Positions 7,990 through 16,518 are shown, counted from the first letter of the stretch. The stretch is DNA of 32,531 nucleotides from an uncultured Actinomycetes bacterium (GCA_903960135.1 CAJBZP010000011.1:1-32531), one strand, 5' to 3'. Numbers and translations are program-made. Notes: a model not told the origin generated them from the letters alone.

Positions 7990-9069
7990 CTAGCTAGCGT
8001 TGGCAGCGAACCGATCATCCGCGCGTCCCGACATTGCAGACGCCGGAATCATCGAGGTGCTGATTCGCTTGCGGAAGACCCAGTACGTCCAGCCTTGGTA
8101 GATGAGCACGATCGGGGTCATGATGACCGCGACGAATGTCATTACCGTCAGCGTGTAGGACTGGCTCGACGCGTTGTACACCGTCAGGTTGTATGCGGCG
8201 TCGATACTGCTCGGCATGACGTTCGGGAACAACCCGACAAATAATGCCGTCACGGCCAACGCAATGGTGCCAGCACTGAACAAGAACGCCCAACCATCAC
8301 GCTGCTTCAACAGTGCGAATAAACCGCTGAGCCAAAGCACCGCCGCGATGAGCGCGATCGGCAAGGTGATCAGCACCCGACCGCTGAAGGCCTGGGCCCA
8401 CAGCAGCGCAGCTACCGCGAACACCGCGGCCACTAGGCCCAGCCGCAGTGCCACCTTGCGGGAGGCCTCGCGGACTTCACCGGAAGTCTTCAGCGATAAG
8501 AAGATGGCACCGTGCGTAGCGAAGACTGTCAATGTCATCAATCCGACCACCAAGGCGAACGGGTTCAGCAGGTCAAAGAACGACCCGACATAGTTGAAAC
8601 TGCCAGCATCAAGTGGGTTTGCACTGCCCGCAAGGGGTGCAATCTTGGAGCCACCGACGATGTTGCCGAAGGCCACCCCGAAGAGCAGTGCAGGCAAAGC
8701 GGAACCCACGACGATCGCCCGGTCCCAGTTCTTCTGCCAGCGGGCGGTGTCGTGCTTGCCCCGGTATTCAAAGGCCACGCCGCGCAGAATTAGGGCTAGC
8801 AAGACCAGGAACAGTGCAAGGTAGTAGCCACTGAACATCGTGGCGTACCAGAGCGGGAAGGCCGCGAAGGTGGCTCCACCAGCGGTGAGGAGCCAGACTT
8901 CGTTGCCATCCCAGACCGGGCCGATGGTGTTGATCATTACCCGGCGGCGTAGATCGTCCGTGCCGATTACCGGGAGCAGCATTCCGACACCGAGGTCAAA
9001 ACCATCGAGGACGAAGTAGCCGATCCATAGCACTGCGACGAGGATGAACCAGAAAGTTACGAGATCCAT
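7990..9069 (-). CDS. cydB: Cytochrome bd quinol oxidase subunit II
   Basis: This 359-residue polytopic membrane protein carries the conserved subunit II signature near the N-terminus: FVLDGFDLGVG (about residues 19-29) and GPVWDGNEVWLL (about 50-61). About eight to nine hydrophobic helices follow, which fits the family. With CydA it oxidises quinol and reduces oxygen to water with high affinity. It lies 15 bases after cydA and in the same operon. Confidence 0.95.
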   Translation of the reverse strand: MDLVTFWFILVAVLWIGYFVLDGFDLGVGMLLPVIGTDDLRRRVMINTIGPVWDGNEVWLLTAGGATFAAFPLWYATMFSGYYLALFLVLLALILRGVAFEYRGKHDTARWQKNWDRAIVVGSALPALLFGVAFGNIVGGSKIAPLAGSANPLDAGSFNYVGSFFDLLNPFALVVGLMTLTVFATHGAIFLSLKTSGEVREASRKVALRLGLVAAVFAVAALLWAQAFSGRVLITLPIALIAAVLWLSGLFALLKQRDGWAFLFSAGTIALAVTALFVGLFPNVMPSSIDAAYNLTVYNASSQSYTLTVMTFVAVIMTPIVLIYQGWTYWVFRKRISTSMIPASAMSGRADDRFAANAS

Positions 9070-9084
9070 GATGCTTCCTTATCC

Positions 9085-10491
9085 TCAGTATGCGAAGTAC
9101 AGCTGCTTGTCGGCATCTTTCTTGGCGTCATCGAAGGGGTCTTCGTCGACGTCCTCGGGAGCTCCGGCCTTGATGTAACGAAGGAGCAAGATCACCTCGA
9201 CTACCGCAAGTGCGGCATAAACCAAGGTGAACCCGATTAGCGATATCCAGACCTCAAGTGGGCTCACCAGCGGTGACACCGCGTCTGCGGTCTTTTGGGC
9301 ACCGAAGACGATCCACGGCTGCCGGCCCATTTCGGTGAAGATCCAGCCGGCTGAAATACCGGCCAGTGGCGCTAGGACGATCAAGGAGCTAACCACCGAG
9401 AACGCCTTGCCCTTAGGCGTGCGTCCACCGCGGAAGCGCCACAGTGCCCAGAGCGCGTAGAGCGCAGCGAGCATGCCCAGGCCGATCATCAGCCGGAAGC
9501 CCCAGTAGCTGACCGGGACATATGGTGCGTAGTTTCCCGGGCCGTATTGCTGCTCGTACTGCGCCTGAATGTTGTTAATACCCTCAACCGTGCCGTCAAA
9601 TGACCCGGTTGCCATGAACGAAAGCAAGCCTGGCACCTCAATCAGGTGGGTGGCTTCGCTACCCGACAAGTTGCCGACGGACAAAACCGAAAATGGTGCA
9701 CTTGACGAGGTTTCATACAAGCCTTCAGCCGCGGCCATCTTCATCGGTTGCTGCTGCACCATGATCTTGGCATCCATGTCACCGGTGATGGAAACAACCA
9801 CCGCCGCCACGAGCACCACCCAGGCCCCGGCCTTGGCCGCAGCCCTAAAGACCTCAACCTGACGACCCTTCATCAAGAAGTACGCGCCAACCGCTGCCAC
9901 GCCAGCGCCAGCCACCATGAACGAAGAAGAAATCGTGTGCGCGAAAGCGATTAACGAGGTGTTCTGGAAGAGCACCGCACTGATGTCGTTGAGTACCGCA
10001 CGGCCGGTCTCTGGGTTGATTTCATAGCCAACCGGATGCTGCATCCACGCATTTGCCGCGAGAATGAAGAAAGCAGAGATCAATGTGCCGGTGGCCGCGG
10101 CCCAAATTGTCGCTAAGTGCAACTTTTTCGGAAGTCGGTCCCAGCCGAATATCCACAGGCCCAAGAAGGTGGACTCAAGGAAGAACGCGAGTAGCGCCTC
10201 CATCGCCAGCGGTGCGCCGAAGACGTCACCGACAAAGCGCGAGTACTCCGACCAGTTCATGCCGAACTGGAACTCCTGCACGATTCCGGTGACTACGCCC
10301 ATCGCGAAGTTGATCAGGAATAGCTTCCCGAAGAACTTCGTGAGCTTTAAGTACTTGGGATTGCGGGTGCGGTACCAGGCCGTCTGAAACCCAACAACGA
10401 ACCAGACTGTCCCCAAGGTCAGCGGCACGAAGAGGAAGTGATAGACGGTGGTGATACCGAATTGCCATCTGGCGAGATCTAGTGCCCCCAT
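9085..10491 (-). CDS. cydA: Cytochrome bd quinol oxidase subunit I
   Basis: This 468-residue membrane protein is the haem-carrying subunit of the bd oxidase. Candidate haem ligands are His18 (in TVYHFLF), His185 (in AFAHTIS) and Met335 (in GFRLMIG). The quinol-site region QQPMKMAAAEGLYE (247-260) and the GRQPW motif (389-393) are both present. The overall length indicates the short Q-loop form common in Gram-positive and actinobacterial enzymes, not the long enterobacterial form. It is the first gene of cydABDC; a CRP-like site and an AT-rich -10-like element lie about 140-180 bases upstream. Confidence 0.95.
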   Translation of the reverse strand: MGALDLARWQFGITTVYHFLFVPLTLGTVWFVVGFQTAWYRTRNPKYLKLTKFFGKLFLINFAMGVVTGIVQEFQFGMNWSEYSRFVGDVFGAPLAMEALLAFFLESTFLGLWIFGWDRLPKKLHLATIWAAATGTLISAFFILAANAWMQHPVGYEINPETGRAVLNDISAVLFQNTSLIAFAHTISSSFMVAGAGVAAVGAYFLMKGRQVEVFRAAAKAGAWVVLVAAVVVSITGDMDAKIMVQQQPMKMAAAEGLYETSSSAPFSVLSVGNLSGSEATHLIEVPGLLSFMATGSFDGTVEGINNIQAQYEQQYGPGNYAPYVPVSYWGFRLMIGLGMLAALYALWALWRFRGGRTPKGKAFSVVSSLIVLAPLAGISAGWIFTEMGRQPWIVFGAQKTADAVSPLVSPLEVWISLIGFTLVYAALAVVEVILLLRYIKAGAPEDVDEDPFDDAKKDADKQLYFAY

Positions 10492-10582
10492 GATGAGCGC
10501 CCTTACTTTTGTATGCGCGGCTCACCCGCGCAGCGAGTCTGATTACGCCTCCAATCATGGCCAATGGGAATCCAATTCGTGA

Positions 10583-10602
10583 CCGGCATGAGTCCATGCT
10601 GG
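10583..10602. promoter_or_regulatory. Imperfect palindrome in the cydA leader
   Basis: CCGGCATG at 10583-10590 and CATGCTGG at 10595-10602 form an inverted repeat with one mismatch around a 4-base centre. It lies between the presumed cydA promoter and the cydA start, so it could be a protein operator or an mRNA hairpin. No specific regulator can be assigned. Confidence 0.4.
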
Positions 10603-10634
10603 CCGGGACTAAAGTCACCAGTTTTGTTCGCGAA

Positions 10635-10669
10635 TTATTAACTCCAAAGCAATCGTGACGACGGTCACA
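10635..10669 (-). promoter_or_regulatory. Candidate CRP/GlxR operator and cydA promoter
   Basis: On the minus strand TGTGA-CCGTCG-TCACG (10654-10669) matches the CRP/GlxR consensus TGTGA-N6-TCACA at 9 of 10 defined positions. TAATAA (10635-10640) follows downstream as a candidate -10, and no good -35 is seen, as expected of an activator-dependent promoter. The operator overlaps the stop codon of the DUF3145 gene. In Mycobacterium smegmatis a CRP protein is known to activate cydAB, which makes the same logic likely here. Confidence 0.6.
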
Positions 10670-11216
10670 CCACCGCGTGCAAGACCCGAACGGTCGACCC
10701 TTCGTGGGCGCACCGAAATGGCTCCAACTCCTCATCCCAAGGCCCGCCGATTAAGCGTGCTACCTCATCGGCCAAGCCCCCGGCGACATCGGCCTGGGCC
10801 AAAGCGCTGCGTAGTCGATTCTCCGAGACCATGACATCGCCATTGCCCCCGATGTCAGCCCGGAACAAACCTAGGTTCGGGGTGGCGGCAAACCGTTCGC
10901 CACTGCGCCCAGGTGATGGATCCTCGGTGACCTCATGGCGCACCTGCGAAAAGGCTAGAAGTGCGCTGGCAATCTTGGCCCCGCTGCCGACCGGGCCGGA
11001 CCAGAGAATTTCACAGCGCACCGCACCTGGCTCAATGGGCTGATCGGCCCAGTCAACGGCAACGGGCTTGCCGAATACCCGTGCCAAGGCCCACTCCAGG
11101 TGCGGGCTTACCGCCCGGGCACAGGAATGAATGAAGATGACGCCATGCGCCGAGCCCCCTGCCTCCGGCAGCCCAGTTGCCGCGCCGCCGTTACTCACCG
11201 TGACGTGAACGGTCAT
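10665..11216 (-). CDS. DUF3145 family protein
   Basis: This 183-residue soluble protein matches the DUF3145 family, which to my knowledge is restricted to actinobacteria and has no known function. Recognisable blocks are GVIFIHSCARAVSPHLEWAL, VTEDPSPGRSGERF, and the C-terminal GGPWDEELEPFR and VRVLHAVV. The ATG at 11216 was chosen because AGGAGG lies 5 bases upstream; an open frame continues to 11345 but that extension is low-complexity and Arg/Gly-rich. It is divergent from bioY, and its leader contains a strong hairpin next to the ribosome-binding site. It points the same way as cydA but is 173 bases upstream with its own regulatory gap. Confidence 0.88.
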   Translation of the reverse strand: MTVHVTVSNGGAATGLPEAGGSAHGVIFIHSCARAVSPHLEWALARVFGKPVAVDWADQPIEPGAVRCEILWSGPVGSGAKIASALLAFSQVRHEVTEDPSPGRSGERFAATPNLGLFRADIGGNGDVMVSENRLRSALAQADVAGGLADEVARLIGGPWDEELEPFRCAHEGSTVRVLHAVV

Positions 11217-11224
11217 CGTGCCTC

Positions 11225-11264
11225 CTTGGTTTCGAGTTCGCCTTCCCCAGCGCCTCGAACCAAG
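11225..11264 (-). promoter_or_regulatory. Hairpin abutting the DUF3145 ribosome-binding site
   Basis: CTTGGTTTCGAG (11225-11236) pairs with CTCGAACCAAG (11254-11264) apart from one bulged base, with a 17-base loop. In the minus-strand transcript the 3' arm runs into the AGGAGG site at 11221-11226, so folding could limit ribosome access. Function is inferred from position only. Confidence 0.5.
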
Positions 11265-11365
11265 CCACCCGAATCTAGTTGCCGACCCGGCACACCCCCA
11301 AAGGGTAACCCGATAAGGTTCTTCTACCGCGAACGGCTCGCGCACCTATAGTTCTCGGAGGCACC

Positions 11366-11974
11366 ATGGCTCTCGCCGCCCCCCAACCAGGAGTCCAACC
11401 ACTGGTCCAACTCAGGGTCCTAGCGGACGTTGTACCCCGTACCTGGGTCCGCCAGCTTGCCCTGATTGGTGGCGCCGCCGTATTCGTCGGGCTGAGCGCC
11501 CAAATCGCCATCCCGCTGCCCTTTACCCCCGTACCGCTCACCCTGCAGACCTTCGCGGTGCTGCTTTCGGCCGCGGCGCTGGGCTCACTGCGCGGCGCCC
11601 TAGCCATGTTGGTCTACGCCCTCGTCGGGATGGCCGGCGTGCCGTGGTTTGCTCAGGGCTCTTCGGGCTTCACCGCCCCAAGTTTCGGCTACATCGTGGG
11701 CTTCATTATCGCCGCCCTGGTCGTCGGCCGAATCGCCGAGCGCGGTGCCACTCGCACGGCGGTCCGATCCGCTGGCTTGATGATCGTCGGCAACCTGGTG
11801 ATCTACGCGGTAGGTGTCACCTGGCTGAAGTTCGCCATCGGCGCGGACTGGGCCACCGCCATCGCCTTGGGCGCCACCCCATTCTTAATCGGCGATGCGA
11901 TCAAGATCGCCGCAGCCGCCGGTCTACTGCCCCTAACTTGGCGTGGCCTTCGTAAGGCGGGGTTGAGCCAATAG
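11366..11974 (+). CDS. bioY: Biotin ECF transporter S component
   Basis: This 202-residue hydrophobic protein fits the BioY family, the substrate-binding membrane subunit of energy-coupling-factor biotin transporters. Family features include PLPFTPVPLTLQTFAVLL near residues 51-68, the AALGSLRGALA stretch, then VPWF and SFGYIVGF in the middle, and about six membrane helices. GGAGG 6 bases before the ATG supports the start. No ECF ATPase (BioM) or T protein (BioN) is adjacent, so it either works alone or shares an ECF module encoded elsewhere. Biotin uptake would serve the acyl-CoA carboxylase that feeds the fatty-acid operon. It is convergent with the PLP decarboxylase after a 20-base gap. Confidence 0.92.
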   Translation: MALAAPQPGVQPLVQLRVLADVVPRTWVRQLALIGGAAVFVGLSAQIAIPLPFTPVPLTLQTFAVLLSAAALGSLRGALAMLVYALVGMAGVPWFAQGSSGFTAPSFGYIVGFIIAALVVGRIAERGATRTAVRSAGLMIVGNLVIYAVGVTWLKFAIGADWATAIALGATPFLIGDAIKIAAAAGLLPLTWRGLRKAGLSQ

Positions 11975-11994
11975 CCTGAAGATGGGGCGCTGCC

Positions 11995-13410
11995 CTACTG
12001 AAGCGTCGCCAGTACCTCGTCCACCATCGCGGTGGTGGTACCCGGATGTAAGAACACCAAACGCCCGATAGTTTCGCCGCGCCAAGCACTGTGGGTGACA
12101 AAAGCCGTCTGGTCGCGCAGCAACCGGTGGCCCCAAGCCTCGTAATCAGCGTGGGTCCAGCCCAACCGGCGAAAAAGGACCACCGATAAGTCCGGCTCGC
12201 GGAGCAACTCCAGTTGCTCCGAGTTTCGAATTAGCTCAACCGCATACTTCGTCATTGCCAGCGAGTAGTCGACGGCATCTCGGTAGGCGTCAAGGCCGTT
12301 AACCGCCAGGGAGAACCACAGGGCCATCCCCCGAGCCCGCCGAGTCAGGTGGTACGCCAGATCACTCGGGTTGAAGTCATCATCATCTTCGTGAATTACG
12401 TCAAGGTAGGACGCATTTTGAGTGTGCACTGCCTTTGCTAGCCGTGGCTGCCGGTAGATCAGCGCAGCGGAGTCAAATGGCGCAAACCACCACTTGTGCG
12501 GATCCATGACAATTGAGTCGGCAAGTTCAATGCCGTCATAACGGTGGCGCAATTGCCTGGACAACATGCCGGCCCCACCGTAGGCACCGTCAACATGGAA
12601 CCACCAGTCATGTTCTTTGGCGACTTGTGCAGCTCCGGCCAAATCATCAATGATCCCGGCATTTGTGGTGCCCGCAGTTGCCACGATGGCCACGACTTCG
12701 CCGACGTCTGGGTTGCCCGCAAGTGCCGCGCGAATATTGGCCTCGGTCATCCGTCCATCCAAAGTCGACACGACCAGTGCATCCATCGAGACGATATTCA
12801 AGGCGCTTTTAATTGATGAATGTGCCTGGTCACTAACCACCACCCGCATACGCATCTCAGGGAGGCCAGCTTCGATTCTCCGGTACCGCGCGGTATCGCG
12901 CGCAACTACCAAAGCCGAAAGATTTCCGGCAGAGCCACCTGACACGAAAACTCCACCCGCCGACTCGGGCAGACCAGCGACATCCGCCAGAACGCGCAGC
13001 GCCTGGTTTTCGGCCATGACGGCACCGGCGGCCTCCAGCCAGGAGCAGCCTTGTAGAGAAGCGGCGGAGACCACCATGTCAAAGAGCAATGCCGCTTTCG
13101 TCGGCGCGGCCGGAATAAAAGCGAAAAACCGCGGACTATCAGATGACAAGACGGTCTCGGCAAGATGATCGACATAGATATCTAGTACTTCCTTGGCCGG
13201 CCGGGGGCCGTCGCCGATGAGCCCGGCCATGACACCTTCAAGTTGCCGACGATCCCCGAGGCCATCTACGGAGGTGTCGGCCATGGCTAAGCGTTCCTTG
13301 ACATAGTCAGTCATCAATTCGGTCATTTCTGAATCGAAGACATGCATGCGGTTGGCACCGGGTGGGAACGCTGGCACCGGGACTACCGGGTTAGTTATTT
13401 CAGCCGACAC
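11995..13410 (-). CDS. Group II pyridoxal-phosphate-dependent decarboxylase, substrate unknown
   Basis: The 471-residue product belongs to the glutamate/aromatic-amino-acid/diaminobutyrate decarboxylase family (fold type I). The PLP lysine is Lys306 in DPHKWWF. His197 in DQAHSS is the residue expected to stack on the cofactor, and Asp274 in HVDGAYGG the one expected to bind the pyridine nitrogen. The GTG at 13410 is favoured because AGGG lies 7 bases upstream; the frame is open to 13557 but that would overlap the MMPL gene. The product is probably an amine made from an amino acid, but the substrate (tryptophan, tyrosine, glutamate, diaminobutyrate or other) cannot be decided by eye. It lies 89 bases downstream of the MMPL gene and is convergent with bioY. 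Confidence 0.85.
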   Translation of the reverse strand: MSAEITNPVVPVPAFPPGANRMHVFDSEMTELMTDYVKERLAMADTSVDGLGDRRQLEGVMAGLIGDGPRPAKEVLDIYVDHLAETVLSSDSPRFFAFIPAAPTKAALLFDMVVSAASLQGCSWLEAAGAVMAENQALRVLADVAGLPESAGGVFVSGGSAGNLSALVVARDTARYRRIEAGLPEMRMRVVVSDQAHSSIKSALNIVSMDALVVSTLDGRMTEANIRAALAGNPDVGEVVAIVATAGTTNAGIIDDLAGAAQVAKEHDWWFHVDGAYGGAGMLSRQLRHRYDGIELADSIVMDPHKWWFAPFDSAALIYRQPRLAKAVHTQNASYLDVIHEDDDDFNPSDLAYHLTRRARGMALWFSLAVNGLDAYRDAVDYSLAMTKYAVELIRNSEQLELLREPDLSVVLFRRLGWTHADYEAWGHRLLRDQTAFVTHSAWRGETIGRLVFLHPGTTTAMVDEVLATLQ

Positions 13411-13499
13411 GTGGTGGCCCTTCCGTTCGCCGTGGCTAAAACACACGGTGGGCACGCCGTCAGTCCATCTGCCAGCAGGCGCCAAATGGAGTCTAGCGA

Positions 13500-15668
13500 T
13501 CAGTGCTCTGCTAAGCCGAAGCGCTCGTACACCCGGCGCAGTGGCGCAGGGGCCCACCAGTTGGTGCGGCCGGCAATCCGCATAAATGCCGGCACCAGCA
13601 GCAGTCGCACGATGGTGGCATCGAGTAGGATCGCCACGGTCACCCCGACTCCCAAGATTTTGATATTTGTCACCGAAGCCGGGATGAATGCCGCAAAGTT
13701 GACAGCCAATAAAACTGCGGCAGCGGTGATGATGCCAGCAGATCGCTGGAGTCCTAGGGCAACCGATGCGGTGTTATCGCCGCTACGGTCGTACTCCTCC
13801 TTGATCCGGGAAAGCAAGAACACCTCGTAGTCCATCGACAGCCCGAACGCAACTATCGCAGTCAAAACTACCGTTGACGTATCGATCGTGCCGGTATTGA
13901 CGAAGTCACCCACCAGCCAGGCCAGATGGCCATCTTGGAAAATCCAGACCATCACACCGATGGCGGCCGACAGACTCAAAATATTTAGAATTATCGCCTT
14001 GATCGGCAGCAAGATACTGCCGGTGAACATGAAAAGCAGTAGCAGCACTGTTACCAGCACCCAACCCAAGGCCCAGGGCAATACCTGCAAAATCCCCCGC
14101 TGTGAATCTGTGTACTGCGCCGCGAACCCACCGACTAGCACCTGCGCACTTGGTGCCGGGACGGCGCGCAACGCAGCGATCACTACTTCAGCTGCTGGGC
14201 TGCGCGGCCGTTCGGTTGATGTAGCAATCAATCTGACATAACCGTCTGAGGTCAAGGCGGTGCGGCCGGTCGGATCACCGACCCGCGCTCCACCCTCGAA
14301 CAGGCCAGCGGGTGAATCCACGCCTTCGATGGTTGCGACCAGCGAGAGGTCAGCCGCGTAATCTGCAATCGCCTCGGCATCGACATCGGCCGGCACCATT
14401 ACGTCAATGGGCGCGCCCCCCAACCCCGGGAAGTCCTCGGTGATTGCCGCTGAATCCAGCACCGAATAGTTGTCACGTGGCAGCGCCCGCTCATCAATCT
14501 GACCGAACTTGGCTCCGAGTGCGGGCCAAGCCAAGAGCATCAAAACCGCGATACTGCCGATCGCGACCGGCCAAGGCCTGCGCATGATCGCCGTGGCCAA
14601 GGTGGCCCAGCGGGCGCCGCGATTTGGCCTATCAACCGACCTTCGAATACGCAATGAATTTATGCGCGGGCCGACTAGCCCAAGAACCGCCGGCAGCACG
14701 ATCACCGCGCCGATCACCGCGAATGCCACTACTGAGATACCGCCATAGGCGAATGAGCGCAGGAAGAACTGCGGGAAGAAGAGCATTGCGGCCAAGGTCA
14801 AGGCCACCGTTAGTCCGGAGAAGACCACGGTTCGGCCCGCGCTGGCAACGGTGCGAGCTACCGCGGCGCCTACCTCCCGACCGCTCGCCAATTCCTCGCG
14901 AAAGCGGCTTACAACAAGTAGCGAATAGTCGATACCTAGGCCAAGACCCAGACCGGTGACCAAGTTAAGTGCGAAAACTGATACATCAGTTTGGTATGTG
15001 AGTAGATACAGAATGAAGAAACTACCGAAAATTGAGGCCAAACCCACCAGTAATGGCATCCCTGCCGCGACCAAACTACCAAAAACGATCAGCAGCAAAA
15101 TGGTCGTCAGCGGAATGGCGATGGCCTCCGACCTTGCCAAGTCAGAACTGATCTGCCCGGTGATCGCCTGGCTGACCACCGATGATCCACCGAGGTAAAC
15201 CTGGGTCGCACCAAGGTCAACGGCTGCAACGACTTGCTTCACCTCATCGGTGATGTCGCTCGCAGCGACTGTGCTACTTGGTTCGTAGGTAACCAGCAAG
15301 ACGGCCCCATTACCGTCCGAACTGGTCAGACTCGGGCTGGGTGTCAGCCAGTAGGAAGTAACTCGCTTAACGCCACCGATCGCAGCAAGCTTGGTGGTTA
15401 GCGACTTGCCCATGGCTGCGAAACTTGGATCATCCGCTGGCACCGCCCCCTTGAGGGCAACAACAAGATCGGCATCGGGCGAGTCGAATTCGGTTTGGAG
15501 GATTTGAGTCACCGCCGCGGAATCGGATCCGGGATCATTAAATCCACCGCTATCTAGTTTCGGTAGCACCCGAAAACCGAAGACCGCAAGAAAGACGATG
15601 CCAATCAAAGCCGCAATGAAAACCAGTCGACGCCGGCGATAAACTGCCGCGCCCAGCCGCTCAAACAC
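13500..15668 (-). CDS. MMPL/RND-family membrane transporter
   Basis: This protein of about 722 residues has the MMPL layout: one helix, a large extracytoplasmic loop, five helices, then the same pattern again. The paired motifs GLGIDYSLLVVSRFREE and GLSMDYEVFLLSRIKEE each contain the Asp-Tyr pair of proton-driven RND/MMPL pumps. Relatives in actinobacteria export lipids or drugs; the cargo here is unknown. The start is uncertain: GTG at 15668 gives the typical FERLG N-terminus, TTG at 15680 has a better ribosome-binding site (AAAGG), and the frame is open to 15710. It is divergent from the S51 peptidase. Confidence 0.88.
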   Translation of the reverse strand: MFERLGAAVYRRRRLVFIAALIGIVFLAVFGFRVLPKLDSGGFNDPGSDSAAVTQILQTEFDSPDADLVVALKGAVPADDPSFAAMGKSLTTKLAAIGGVKRVTSYWLTPSPSLTSSDGNGAVLLVTYEPSSTVAASDITDEVKQVVAAVDLGATQVYLGGSSVVSQAITGQISSDLARSEAIAIPLTTILLLIVFGSLVAAGMPLLVGLASIFGSFFILYLLTYQTDVSVFALNLVTGLGLGLGIDYSLLVVSRFREELASGREVGAAVARTVASAGRTVVFSGLTVALTLAAMLFFPQFFLRSFAYGGISVVAFAVIGAVIVLPAVLGLVGPRINSLRIRRSVDRPNRGARWATLATAIMRRPWPVAIGSIAVLMLLAWPALGAKFGQIDERALPRDNYSVLDSAAITEDFPGLGGAPIDVMVPADVDAEAIADYAADLSLVATIEGVDSPAGLFEGGARVGDPTGRTALTSDGYVRLIATSTERPRSPAAEVVIAALRAVPAPSAQVLVGGFAAQYTDSQRGILQVLPWALGWVLVTVLLLLFMFTGSILLPIKAIILNILSLSAAIGVMVWIFQDGHLAWLVGDFVNTGTIDTSTVVLTAIVAFGLSMDYEVFLLSRIKEEYDRSGDNTASVALGLQRSAGIITAAAVLLAVNFAAFIPASVTNIKILGVGVTVAILLDATIVRLLLVPAFMRIAGRTNWWAPAPLRRVYERFGLAEH

Positions 15669-15762
15669 CGCCAACCCCAATCCGGTGCCTTTGCAACCTG
15701 GGCCCACCACACCTGTCTATGCAACACTCTACGGACACCAGCGCAGCAAAGGACATCTTAAA

Positions 15763-16518
15763 TTGACCCCTAATCGGATATTGGCTAGCAGCGGCGGGTT
15801 CGTCACCACCCCCGGGCTTTGGGGGGTGCTTCGCCCTGGTGGCATCATGCTGGAAGCGCTGCGCCTAAGTGGTAAGGATCGACCACGTGTTTGTCTGGTT
15901 CTTACCGCCAGCGGGGATAGCCCCGAATATCTAGCAGGCATGTACTCAGCGCTCGCCGAGGTCAATTGCGATGTTGACCACCTTGCACTCTTCCCCCAGC
16001 CGAACCGCGTCGTTGGCGAAGCGATCGCCAGAGCAGATGTGGTTTGGGTCGGCGGGGGCAGCGTCGCGAATCTACTCGCCCTTTGGCAGCTGCACGGAGT
16101 CGACGATGCGATGCGCGCAGCCTGGCACCGCGGAACCATCTTGGCGGGGGTCAGCGCAGGCTCAATTTGCTGGCACGCGGGCGGGCCCACTGACTCATTT
16201 GGCTCGCAACTGCAAGTCGTCACGAATGGCCTTGGCCTGCTCCCATATGGCAACGGCGTGCACTACGACTCCGAAGCCGGCCGCCGCCCCCTTTTACATG
16301 AACTGGTCAAGGCAAAAACGCTGCCCACTTCATACGCAACCGATGACGGCATCGCGATTTTGTACGAGGGTACCGAGCCTGTTGCGGTTATCGCCGATAC
16401 TCCCGGGGCTGCAGGAACCGGGGCTGCAGGAACCGGGCCAGCCGCCTACCGCGTTGAGCTCGTCGATGGGAAAGTAATCGAAACTAGGCTCGAGGTCGGG
16501 CCAATTACCTTGAGTTAG
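15763..16518 (+). CDS. Peptidase S51 (peptidase E-like) family protein
   Basis: This 251-residue protein shows the S51 serine-peptidase pattern: GGF near the start, PRVCLVLTASGDS, VWVGGGSVANLLALW, the nucleophile elbow GVSAGSICW, TDSFG, GNGVHYDSE, RRPLLHEL and YATDDGIAI. The family includes aspartyl dipeptidases and cyanophycinase-like enzymes that act on Asp-containing peptides. A TTG at 15763 is proposed as start because AAAGGA lies 8 bases upstream and homologues begin just before the GG motif; the frame is open from an ATG at 15685 that would overlap the divergent MMPL gene. A 15-base tandem duplication near the 3' end adds an extra GAAGT repeat. The 3' end overlaps the convergent small membrane gene by 14 bases. 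Confidence 0.85.
   Translation: MTPNRILASSGGFVTTPGLWGVLRPGGIMLEALRLSGKDRPRVCLVLTASGDSPEYLAGMYSALAEVNCDVDHLALFPQPNRVVGEAIARADVVWVGGGSVANLLALWQLHGVDDAMRAAWHRGTILAGVSAGSICWHAGGPTDSFGSQLQVVTNGLGLLPYGNGVHYDSEAGRRPLLHELVKAKTLPTSYATDDGIAILYEGTEPVAVIADTPGAAGTGAAGTGPAAYRVELVDGKVIETRLEVGPITLS
16405..16434. repeat. 15-bp tandem duplication inside the S51 peptidase gene
   Basis: The unit ggggctgcaggaacc occurs twice in direct succession (16405-16419 and 16420-16434), in frame, and encodes Gly-Ala-Ala-Gly-Thr-type repeats in a surface loop before the last strand. Confidence 0.9.

Noticed and set aside
10621-10640. Possible Rex (redox repressor) operator upstream of cydA
   Set aside because: TTCGCGAA at 10627-10634 is palindromic, but flanking bases do not fit the TTGTGAA-N4-TTCACAA consensus; the CRP-like site is a better match.
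11217-11345. 43-residue N-terminal extension of the DUF3145 protein
   Set aside because: Arg/Gly-rich, crosses the leader hairpin, and the internal ATG at 11216 has a near-perfect AGGAGG.
11300-11352. Biotin-responsive operator (BirA, BioR or BioQ type) upstream of bioY
   Set aside because: Only weak 4-base arms (GCGA/TCGC) were found; nothing resembles the consensus of any biotin regulator. TATAGT at 11347-11352 is too close to the ribosome-binding site to be called a -10 with confidence.
15685-15762. Extended N-terminus of the S51 peptidase from ATG 15685
   Set aside because: It would overlap the divergent MMPL gene, has no ribosome-binding site, and adds residues absent from the family; TTG 15763 with AAAGGA fits better.
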